Position numbers and translations under genes: made by a program. From Coriolopsis trogii (Eukaryota > Basidiomycota > Agaricomycetes > Polyporales > Polyporaceae), in the NCBI GenBank assembly GCA_020543525.1, contig JAHYIO010000007.1, positions 1-64,000 of the forward strand: DNA of 64,000 nt, in the 5' to 3' direction. The notes under the pieces are model-generated. The model saw only the letters and a program-made list of their open reading frames with translations. It did not search any database and was not told the origin of the DNA. Shown in pieces: positions 58,001 to 64,000 of this stretch. Numbering within the stretch: position 1 is the first letter of the stretch; the number at the start of each line of letters is the position of its first letter.

Positions 58001-58650
58001 TTGTAAATGGGCTGGACAATCATCGGGAGACTGTGGTGATTGGGATGTGTTGGGGCGAGGTGCAGAGGGTGTAATTACAGTGCGTGCAGACAAGGGGGGA
58101 GCAGGGGCATGTTTACGCGGCGATGATAGGGGAGCAAATACGTATTCAAATTCAGCACATGACTCATGACATGCATGGGCAGTGAGTAAAGCAACCATGG
58201 AGTCCACAGTAGCACGAGTCGAGAGAGTGACACGATGACATCTTGCAAGACTGCGTAATTCACTTGGACGCCAATGCGAATACAGACTCAGAATCTGGTG
58301 GAGAGGGACACTCAAGATGACCTCTCCAGATCGAGCTAAGCCGGAAGAGTCATACAAGGAGGCAATATCATTAACGACTTTAAAACGAAACATGAGATCA
58401 AGATGTGCGCGGCCTATGGTGCGGCGCGTTGCCGTGAGTTCTCCTTGGACAACCAACATGTATTTAGCTGGAGAACGAGTCATGGAGGCCATAGGCGATA
58501 GGAACGACACGGTCCGCATGTGCATGTATAGCAAAAAGTACGACATGATAACAACAGTGACACGTTGTGGCATAGCATTGCAAGAGTAACACAGGAGAGC
58601 GAAGGGGAATCAATACGGGCAAAATACTGCAGATGGGACCTGGACTCACC
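52070..58650 (-). mobile_element. Helitron (rolling-circle transposon), ends not located
   Basis: The element is defined by its intact Rep/helicase gene. Helitrons start with TC, end with CTRR preceded by a hairpin, and insert between A and T. I could not fix the 5' end. A hairpin followed by CTAG then T exists on this strand at about 52060-52022, but the same hairpin heads the R repeats, so the 3' end is ambiguous. The boundaries given are approximate. Confidence 0.6.
52250..58573 (-). CDS. Helitron Rep/PIF1-type helicase, intact 2107 codons
   Basis: Single-exon rolling-circle transposase-helicase. Order of parts: a Cys-rich segment (residues ~219-289, CAVCGRC...CNECW, DUF6570-like); the Helitron-like N region (~545-830, with LSWLFPHLDPWGIGAFHEP); the HUH nuclease motif GTLHCHMLIW with His 803 and 805, which binds the metal ion; candidate catalytic tyrosines in LLYYITDYITK (Tyr 997, 998, 1002); a Ser/Asp-rich linker (~1120-1600); and a PIF1-family SF1 helicase with Walker A GVGGTGKT (1621-1628), Walker B FIIDEVSMIG (~1694-1703), FTGDFGQLKPVQ (~1730) and the C-terminal YTDYKSQGRSLTHAIVDLQ. 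No stop or frameshift interrupts it, so the copy is probably recent and possibly autonomous. It cuts and joins single strands at the element ends and unwinds DNA in the nucleus. The N-terminal start is the first ATG in a long open frame. Confidence 0.95.
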   Translation of the reverse strand: MPQRVTVVIMSYFLLYMHMRTVSFLSPMASMTRSPAKYMLVVQGELTATRRTIGRAHLDLMFRFKVVNDIASLYDSSGLARSGEVILSVPLHQILSLYSHWRPSELRSLARCHRVTLSTRATVDSMVALLTAHACHESCAEFEYVFAPLSSPRKHAPAPPLSARTVITPSAPRPNTSQSPQSPDDCPAHLQIADEALRDAIITEWEQVIAMASAPDHVCAVCGRCTPQSKITFVKPSRIPFHLLCNPHLPAEALPRSYDRASYGGAILHPKGLTATQHRADLIVCNECWSDLKKDSLPKFALANWLYYGHDSLPDDVHNAFKQSSQMERMLISRARRSKISFRFCDIEDHPLFGTKASGSQKCLKGNIAVHPQDSTHMNAVLPPAHDVIHDTVCAVFVGKTKPTLDTIRQLRPVLARKSRVKTMIDFLVGTNEFYAPDEHFKGYSQHNMDVLLGEGTLGVDEGVPCALEIGQLDFSDAVVGSTDTYVPADDGRDMLTRDDDEDDILMENVGFLNADETPKAYNRMNAQALHHCLQGGNFIKSQASSRFVPDFDNPALLSWLFPHLDPWGIGAFHEPRRLKPLSLDQQLKYLLAVHGSPFRRDPDFAFVYYNIRQKRAVFNSIAFEVKASQRERVVKELLAVDLKVLERLIAKTTANKQYKPKDQAEVDIMKLLLKVNTVSFDLPGSNGYKVALRNQIRGLISFEGPPTLFVTLNPSDRDHPLVQVYVGNEIAAEERMRGEELSRWQRTVIAAQSPSACARFFHTMISNFIDVVLRYGRPGKGLFGRCKAYYGTVEAQARGTLHCHMLIWLEGHLSPQALRDKMVDSTSYRDHMFRWLESIIKCELPGTERVVVEEPGHPIPRPKRNHDVKGFTHPGAVPSPSITAFENREDFEHAFNVFVTDLVHEFNWHEHTSGCFKYVSKGGIPEKPEAKDALCRMRIDGSTLASSCLDEETFAILLRKLHPRIANYNDLIIFLMKSNMDIKFIGSGEAAKALLYYITDYITKPSLPAHVGLSALSYAIQKVNETFPNISDSKATRGALTMTVNRMLSSQEVSHQQVMSYLVGGGDFYTSHSYRVLHWRKFDRLFKDFFHETSNTQVTSTLSTDFVHVPGETGVAESCNAEEPIVASCDTSCGDAMANDPLPSSVVSGLRQSDAPVLPLGNMQNTDVDMADNVPAAQDNDIEMPDASMNTVQDRGDCDADEASFVLTLQPGSINAVNQQQDYIYRATEPDFDDLCLYDFVGKVEKVSNKHMRSKASTGASAFIQPDYIPPSGVDEAFLRHGEPSSAAMPHLAPSSRGRPPSSRGRFSSQTHTQYATHGLRLRQVFHVPVILADHIPRCDKGEDEKDAWSRMMLILFVPWRQPLDIKAAEESWTEAFERLNSRITEQHHQIIRNMNVLSECRDARDSHRMLKRAEQLAFVQSSLSDDGPTHSGNADVDLTGDFELFDQDGSSNVYESTPAALKDSLDNLVGAPVRHALDICYGPKSNQPHLPIPPPSHIVTVAEDECGSLSDQRSIMRQLKRQRRPQLSPPETADVPAKKKPRNGPYIPESLTIETLHGAQGDEASCAVGQDGDLSTLIEQVVIEMGLAANPEQERAYRLVANHLREPCGGRQLLMYIAGVGGTGKTHVVKAILRLFELLGRSNEILVGAPTGSAALNIGGYTVHSLMMMPAKVKSKTIASLRQLWGPVKYFIIDEVSMIGAKFLAEISQRLQQAKGDDGELAVEPFGGVNIIFTGDFGQLKPVQATALFSHEYINHPGLRVIRNTSGVNNLQGIYLWRQVQTVVKLVRNQRQSSDPAYADLLSRVRVGEGRAKKDENGIPSDVDKLYSRLMSHVQQRDPASLLPFNDAPIIVGTKSIRDALNARIIAHKAQELGVGVTTFYSRDTIKKSPVPEAVQRGLWNMSTTSTHDAFGGLPLFPGMKVMLRENLAFSRRLVNGTEGTIRKVMCDVADGICYATVAYVHVPGSGQFAPGLERDVVPIFPECSRFRCTLVLNGRSVTKWVSRSQLPLIPAYAYTDYKSQGRSLTHAIVDLQSAMSLQGAYVMLSRVTTLNGLMILRPFVASKVCSRLSQEIRTELARIDTLTEHTTQRFNASVCPLSVPLSEF

Positions 58651-60140
58651 TACGACGGAGGCTGCCATGGACGAACCATGGGCAGGTGATGAAGTATTAG
58701 GTCCTAGGACACCGGAGCATATCAGACAAGTACAACAACAAAGCAAGTGCATGACATACCAGGAGGACCTTGAAATAAGGATTGGGAGGTATTTGGTAGT
58801 GGAGGAGAAAGCGGCGCTGTCATGTGGAGTATCGTCAGTGAGCCTCGGCCGCCAGACTCAAACTTGTTCATACCAGAGCGCACGGACTGTGGTGAGGAAC
58901 CTGGCGAGATCACAATGTTGACATGTCAACGTCTGAATACAGCTGACAGTTGCTACGCACGGGATAACGTTTCCTCACACGAGGTAGCTTCAGCAGGTAC
59001 TACACCAAATGGTGTGTGTATGGCTGAAAGACTGGCATTGATGGCTGCGAAAGCGTGAGGATGACTACAAACATACGTAGGAACGCGCCGACGGGCGTTG
59101 AGGATGACATTGTCGTGCGGTCTTCCCGTAAGGGAAACTTAGGAAGCAAAGGTGGAACAAACCAAGAGGAGATGCACCGTAGACGATACTCTGAGGAGAT
59201 GGACACGATGCACCACAACGGGTGAAGGCAATGCAGAGTATTTGAGGGCCTCAGGGAGGGCGCAGAGAGAATATAGGGTGTGCTTGCAACGACCACGAGT
59301 GCACGCTTGCTAACAGCACACAGAGAATGCACCCACCACAGATTGTGAGATTATGCCGACACAGCGACGGCCCGTAACCGCGAAAAGCGGACAATAAGAT
59401 TTGCAAATCTGCGTAGCTTCCCATAGCAATCACAAGGATGCGAAGGGCAATACGTAAACCGTGCACAAGACAACCACTGGCTGATGCGTGGATAAGAAGA
59501 CGACGAACCACCTGGGCTCGATGCTGAAACAATATCGTGCTACTGTCGCCTTGTGGGCGTGTAAGCACGCCACAGCGTGAGATTGTCGGCACAACGCAGC
59601 GGCGATTGCACACCTCATGACCGCATAACTTTCATTTGCCCACGGTATGCGTGATGTCGCAAAAGGCGACGAGCGTGGCCGGTAGCTGTTGAGTGGCAAT
59701 GACGTGTGGCGACTAAGGCCCAAGTTCGCTGCGGACAACTACACATACGTTATAATACGACCACTCTTCCTAGGCTCTAACATCCGCAGTATGAAAAGCG
59801 CTTGCAGGACGCTTTTCTACCGCTGCAATGTGCAAGAAGCCTTCATACCTTGCCCACCTTCCTCGTCATGGACACCAACCACACGTTGCGTGCGGCGTGC
59901 GTGTGTCAGAGCGTTAATCCCGCTTCATAGCTAACGGTTAACTTAGATCTGAAGGTCCCCCCTCACGATGCGTCGCACCTTATTCACCCTCTGCACGTGG
60001 CCGTAGGGATGGTGATTTGGTCCGTGTGCCCCATCCCATGCCGTTGGAAAGTGTTTTGTGAGTTGTGAGGTGCCGGTTGTACAGTCATGACATGTGACAT
60101 CCTTGTAGCCGTCTCGCTACTTTTTGCCGCTACAAGAATA
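58651..60140. other. No confident gene; flank of Helitron
   Basis: Includes the presumed promoter and 5' end of the Helitron, then DNA without a supported frame. Upstream exons of the plus-strand gene at 60160 may lie in the last 400 bp. Two similar segments near 59330-59370 and 59570-59610 (GTGAGATT...CGGCACA) look like an old local duplication. Confidence 0.35.
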
Positions 60141-60159
60141 CGGTAGCCGGTATCTATAG

Positions 60160-60801
60160 CTTGGCTACTATACCTTCGGACGCAACTTGGGGCAACGGCA
60201 GTCTGCGCAACACACTGTGCCACAACAACATGCAAACTCTCATATGGTGCGTCGGCGAGGTGCAACAAATCCAGTTCAAGGCCATCAAAGGAAGGGTTTC
60301 CAAGGCGGACGCAACCATCAAGCTCTTGCGGGACGCCGATGCCGCACGGGTGGCTGCATTGTATAGGCGGAGTCGCCCTAAAGACAAAACAAGTGCGTAA
60401 CGTGTCGCGCTGTCTGTCCCTGCGCTTCTGATGCGCACGGCATAACAGGACGTCCACGAGAGTGCGATATTATCGTCGCGCATAGCGAGATGGCGGATGA
60501 GCGATTGGTGAGTAAGTCGACGTCGCAACAAGGTGAAGACTGATATCTGGATTGATAGGCTTTCCGGAACTTCTTTGACGCCACCCTCGCATACGAGGAC
60601 CTACAAAATATGCCTCGTCTTGGGGTGTCCGATATCATTCCCGGAGACATCGTCCTCCTCGAATGCGTCTTCGACCGGGAGTCGAAGAACGACTTCGTGA
60701 CGTGGGGAGTGCGGTTCCAGATGAAAGCGCTCTCCCTGTTGCATGCTGCGCCTCGGGGCAACCATGGAATGATGACGAACGGATTCTGTGGTAAAATGTA
60801 G
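60160..60801 (+). CDS. Orphan protein with GDIV motif, 3' exons of a longer gene
   Basis: Three phased exons: 60160-60396, 60486-60507 and 60559-60801 (TAG). They are separated by introns of 89 and 51 bp with GT...AG ends. Exon 1 follows a CTATAG acceptor and has no ATG at its head, so upstream exons are missing. Segments are TWGNGSLRNTLCHNNMQTLI, GEVQQIQFKAIKGRVSKADA, then AFRNFFDATLAYEDLQNMPR, IPGDIVLLECVFDRESKNDF and VTWGVRFQMKALSLL. The GDIV...W/F pattern resembles the orphan gene at 26269-28068 (GDIVWFSFSVEF), suggesting a shared domain. Composition is typical of a folded, soluble protein. It has no known catalytic motif. Confidence 0.6.
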
Positions 60802-61228
60802 AACCAACAGCGCGTCTTATCCTCTTGTACAATTTGAATCGAACCCCCTCGGCACTCTGTACCAGCGAGTGTACTTAAACTCCGCCTGGGAGGCTCAATA
60901 CGACGTATTTTAGCGGACAAGCGTTGCACATGCATGACCGACGTGCCTCGAGTTAGCAGTCGCGGGGATAGCAAAACCTGCATGGCTTGCTGTAGAATCA
61001 CTCGGCGGGTCTTGTGCGAGCTGTACGAAGACTTCATTGATTTAATGCCAGTGGGCTGTGCGCGAGAGAGTTCTCATGCCCGACTGAATAGGCGCACATG
61101 AGCGGCGAAATACGCTGTGGCGCTCCATTGATGTGCACCAGGTAAGGCCGGTTGTTGGTCTTTGCGGGACCAACTATGCTTGCGCTTCTCAGCAGAACCC
61201 GATGTTGCTATCACAGCAGGATCGAGGA

Positions 61229-61544
61229 TCGGATCAGGCTGTGAGAGTGGTCAACAACCAGCCTTTGCCCTTGCCACGAATGTTGTGTGTCTTGCTGACA
61301 CGGCAACCGGTGTTCTTCGAGGGCTTCAAGGGCTTCAAATGAGCGTTGACCTTGCAGTGCTCGTCACATGCTTAGACGGACTGCTGCTTGAGGATAGCTT
61401 CTTGGAAGGCTTTACGTTCGTCTTTCTCCTCAATGCGGAGGAGGAGCCTGTCGCCGGACTACTGTGATGTCCCTTTACAGTGTGGCCTGCTGAGCTGTCA
61501 AAGCCGTAGCTCGGCATGGAGATGCTATAACATGATATTGACAT
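61229..61544 (-). CDS. Possible basic-tailed protein fragment
   Basis: Unrecognised, low confidence. The minus strand reads GSSSALRRKTNVKPSKKLSS then SSSPSKHVTS. In a neighbouring frame it continues as EHCKVNAHLKPLKPSKNT then KTHNIRGKGKGWLLTTLTA, with a stop near 61231. The two frames may be joined by a small intron or separated by a frameshift. The Lys/Ser-rich composition suggests a nucleic-acid-binding tail, possibly from a decayed element. Confidence 0.25.
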
Positions 61545-61892
61545 ATTGGATGAAGTTCCATTGCAGTCTGAATGTCAATGTGCGTCGAGTCCAGCTTACC
61601 TACCCATAAGACGGACAGCAAGGTAAGCAATAGGCGAATGCCAAGCTCGCATGTTCACTCTGTGGTTCATTAAGAATGGAGCATGTATTGCTTGACCTAA
61701 TAATGTATCGTAAAGTACAGCAGATTTCACCCACAGAAGCCGGTGTGGGCAGAAAAGAGGACATTCTATGGCAACAGGCTTGCCTGGAGAGGAATACACA
61801 CGCAAGTTTTCACGAATACGAAAGCTACGCGAGAGAGCATGATTGCGCCATGCCAGAAATGTTGAATGACATATACGGTGTCCCAGCGGAAC

Positions 61893-61923
61893 CTCATAGG
61901 AAGTGAACATCGCTTCCTAGGAG
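61893..61923. repeat. Hairpin repeat, copy 1 of 3
   Basis: A 31-nt near-perfect inverted repeat: arms CTCATAGGAAGTGA and TCGCTTCCTAGGAG around ACA. Direct-orientation copies are at 62975-63005 and 63114-63144. Confidence 0.8.
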
Positions 61924-61989
61924 AGTACCGAGAGGCAGGAATGAGGGATCATAACCTGAGTGAGTTTGCAATTGGGCGTGGGGACAACA

Positions 61990-62880
61990 AAGGACACTAT
62001 GCGCCCGAGACTTCGTAACCGTCACGAAGACTACCACGAATACAACTTCGTACTTTGTACGCAGCAAATTCGCACTAACAACGTATAAGTGTATCCGGCG
62101 CCAAAACCATGGGTTCGTGAGTGACTTCGTGTTATAAAAGAACATTTTGTCCCATATCACGAATACAACCGTAGCCGCAACAGCATGGTATTCACAAGGT
62201 ACTTCGTGTTTACTAGGCGGCAGCACAGGGCCATTGCTCGGCTAATTCACTCGGTTCATTCACAGTATTTCTGATATTTTGACGGGCAAACAATGTATTT
62301 GGCTTGTATGTACTAGTATGATAACGCTAAGAGATACAGCATTGACGGTAGACATTGTCCCTCCTCATCCGAATCACGAAGACACCAGTACTACTCACAT
62401 GAGACTAACAGCACACCGAGGTTCCCCTGATTGGAGCCACCGCATCATCACAGAGAATACTAGAACAGTAGCTTGAGACCCGCCAGAGCAACGGTAGCCT
62501 AGAGCCCAGAATTCCAGCGAACCCAGTCCCCAGAGTAGCACAGAAGTCCGAGTCAGAAGGTTCCCATGAGTTTTGCATAGATAGTCCCAGATTTGACCCT
62601 GAGAGTCCCAGCAGAAAGATAACAGTGCACGAGTCCAGCAGAAGTCAGAGGAAACAGACGGCTAATGGCAGACGACATGACAGGGCGAGGCGAAAATTGC
62701 GCAAGTCTCGTCACCGAGCACTGGCTCGAGGAGTTTAGGGCAGGTTGGCAAGCGCTGATTTATGGACTTGAACCCCTCCGCATCGGAGTTCGTGGTCTAC
62801 ACGAATAAAACATAGCACGAATTCCGCACGAATTAACTTCGTGATGTATCATTATCACGAAGCGACTTCGTGGGCGGCAA
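61990..62880. repeat. CACGAA/TTCGTG-rich tract
   Basis: At least 13 copies of CACGAA or its complement TTCGTG occur in two clusters (about 62023-62208 and 62788-62871), including the palindromic CACGAAGCGACTTCGTG. No gene is supported across this stretch or in 62210-62760. This could be the subterminal repeats of a DNA transposon or a binding-site array. Confidence 0.7.
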
Positions 62881-62974
62881 GAACTCAAGGGCGCGTAGTG
62901 GGAAAGGTATTGCAGATATAACTTACTTGGTAGTGTGATGGGGTATTGCAGACATACTTCAAACGCAGCATTAC

Positions 62975-63240
62975 CTCGTAGAAAGCGAACATCGCTCCCT
63001 AGGAGTGTATGCACAGTATATGTGGAGGGAATATTGACGCTAATGTGTCGGAGAGACGTCGCAGGGAATGGAAGAATTGAGGGGTCCAAGACGCATTTCA
63101 ACCCGAGCATTACCTCGTAGGAAGCGAACATCGCTCCCTAGGAGGGTGTGCACAGGAGGTTGAAGGGATACTGCCGAGAGTGCGGTGGAGAGACGTTGGC
63201 AAGAAGTGGAAGCAAGGAAAGGATAGCAGGAGCAAACGGT
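62975..63240. repeat. Diverged 139-bp tandem duplication with hairpin copies 2 and 3
   Basis: The hairpin repeat at 62975-63005 recurs at 63114-63144. The DNA after each copy is also alike (GTGCACAG-type then GGAGAGACGT), so a ~139-bp unit is duplicated in tandem with substitutions and small gaps. Confidence 0.7.
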
Positions 63241-63971
63241 GACCTAAAGGAGTGTGATGTCACTTTGCAGAGTGACTTTCGACCCCTCTTCCTTCTGTGT
63301 AACGCCGTGATATGACTGATGTGACCCGCACGTGCGCGTGATGTTACCGTCACTTTGCAGAGTGACTTTCGACCCCTCTTCCTTCTGTGTAACGCCGTGA
63401 TATGACTGATGTGACCCGCACGTGCGCGTGATGTTACCGTCACTTTGCAGAGTGACTTTCGACCCCTCTTCCTTCTGTGTAACGCCGTGATATGACTGAT
63501 GTGACCCGCACGTGCGCGTGATGTTACCGTCACTTTGCAGAGTGACTTTCGACCCCTCTTCCTTCTGTGTAACGCCGTGATATGACTGATGTGACCCGCA
63601 CGCGAGCGTGATGTTACCGTCACTTTGCAGCGTGATTTCTCCCCCCTAAACCTCGGCTTACTTCGTAATCCAGGAATAATCCGAGCGTCGGGAACATTGT
63701 TGTTGGAGAAGGCCAGGCCGTAAGAACCGGCAGCGGGTACGTTGATGCCGAGGGGTAGGGGGCGCAGTTGAGGTACAGATGTCCGATTGATGTCGACCAC
63801 TGTGCAAGCTCTACATGTGGCGGATGCAGAGGTTGGGCCTCGAGTGGGACAAGACAGCAGCCGTAACTGGGATGGAGGTGGGCGGGGAGAGTGCAAGAAG
63901 GGATGAAATAGAGCCGGAAGCAGTAGCAATGGACATTGGACATGGACGAGTGGTCGGCAACTTCCATACAC
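63138..63971 (-). CDS. Open frame spanning the 90-bp minisatellite, doubtful gene
   Basis: A 277-codon minus-strand frame. Its first ~110 residues have ordinary composition (NRTSVPQLRPLPLGINVPAA then YGLAFSNNNVPDARI). Then come about four 30-residue repeats containing AGHISHITALHRRKRGRKSL, and a short unique end. The 90-bp repeat length is a multiple of three, so the frame stays open automatically; this alone does not show translation. If translated, the HRRKRGRK blocks would give a strongly basic repeat protein. I recognise no family, and the frame lies in repeat-rich DNA. Confidence 0.3.
   Translation of the reverse strand: MYGSCRPLVHVQCPLLLLPALFHPFLHSPRPPPSQLRLLSCPTRGPTSASATCRACTVVDINRTSVPQLRPLPLGINVPAAGSYGLAFSNNNVPDARIIPGLRSKPRFRGEKSRCKVTVTSRSRAGHISHITALHRRKRGRKSLCKVTVTSRARAGHISHITALHRRKRGRKSLCKVTVTSRARAGHISHITALHRRKRGRKSLCKVTVTSRARAGHISHITALHRRKRGRKSLCKVTSHSFRSPFAPAILSLLPLLANVSPPHSRQYPFNLLCTPS
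63261..63650. repeat. 90-bp minisatellite, four full units plus a partial
   Basis: Units at 63261-63350, 63351-63440, 63441-63530 and 63531-63620 each begin CACTTTGCAGAGTGACTTTC and end GTGATGTTACCGT. The first three are identical, the fourth has CGCGAGCG in place of CGTGCGCG, and a partial fifth follows. Confidence 0.95.
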
Positions 63972-64000
63972 GGCTTGGCCTCAGGACGATCACTTGCATG

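Noticed and set aside
60825..60860. GGTTCGATTC B-box on the minus strand
   Set aside because: Bases flanking the box do not form a T-stem, and no cloverleaf fits around it.
60378..61037. 219-codon minus-strand frame
   Set aside because: It runs antisense to the well-phased plus-strand exons at 60486-60801 and has shadow-like composition.
1..64000. CRISPR arrays, bacterial operons, phage or plasmid functions
   Set aside because: The tandem repeats lack spacer structure, and all clear genes have eukaryotic introns and families.

Overview
This window looks like nuclear DNA of a basidiomycete, most likely an Agaricomycete. The evidence is short GT-AG introns of about 40-110 bp inside almost every recognisable gene, a velvet regulator, a HET-domain protein, expanded F-box families, a JmjC-like protein, a LAMMER/CLK-type kinase with fungal intron structure, an intact Helitron and hAT-type miniature elements. 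Nothing looks bacterial: there are no operons, ribosome-binding sites or CRISPR arrays. Gene models were joined by eye from splice signals and conserved motifs, so the 5' ends of several genes are uncertain.

Layout. Region 1-6.7 kb is gene-poor, with one weak gene, a repeat copy (R1), a telomere-like patch and nested palindromes. Region 6.7-8.1 kb holds a HET gene. Region 8.2-13.5 kb holds a 22-bp minisatellite, two oppositely oriented genes sharing a coiled-coil motif, and an orphan gene. Region 14.1-15.0 kb holds a velvet gene that appears frameshifted at a CA run. Region 15.9-18.7 kb holds a five-exon JmjC-like gene. Region 19.2-20.8 kb holds two abutting repeat copies (R2, R3). From 20.9 to 46.6 kb almost every recognisable gene is on the minus strand: an F-box/leucine-rich-type gene, a multi-exon orphan with a GDIV motif, three F-box genes carrying a nucleotidyltransferase-like signature, another F-box gene, a large conserved orphan and a CLK-like kinase. 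Region 47-49 kb holds weak orphans. hAT-type elements lie at 29.3 kb (perfect 8-bp target duplication) and 49.6 kb. Repeat copy R4 (51.1-52.1 kb) abuts an uninterrupted 2107-codon Helitron Rep/helicase gene (52.3-58.6 kb). Region 60.2-60.8 kb has a three-exon gene with a second GDIV motif. Region 61.9-63.6 kb is repeat-rich: a hairpin repeat, a CACGAA-dense tract and a 90-bp minisatellite that keeps a reading frame open.

How it fits together. The window reads as an accessory region: signalling and regulatory families that expand in Agaricomycetes (HET, F-box, CLK-like kinase, JmjC-like, velvet) between recent transposon insertions. The most interesting biology is the F-box plus nucleotidyltransferase-like family at 30-40 kb. 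One copy keeps all three carboxylate positions of the fold, while the two others have each lost some of them.
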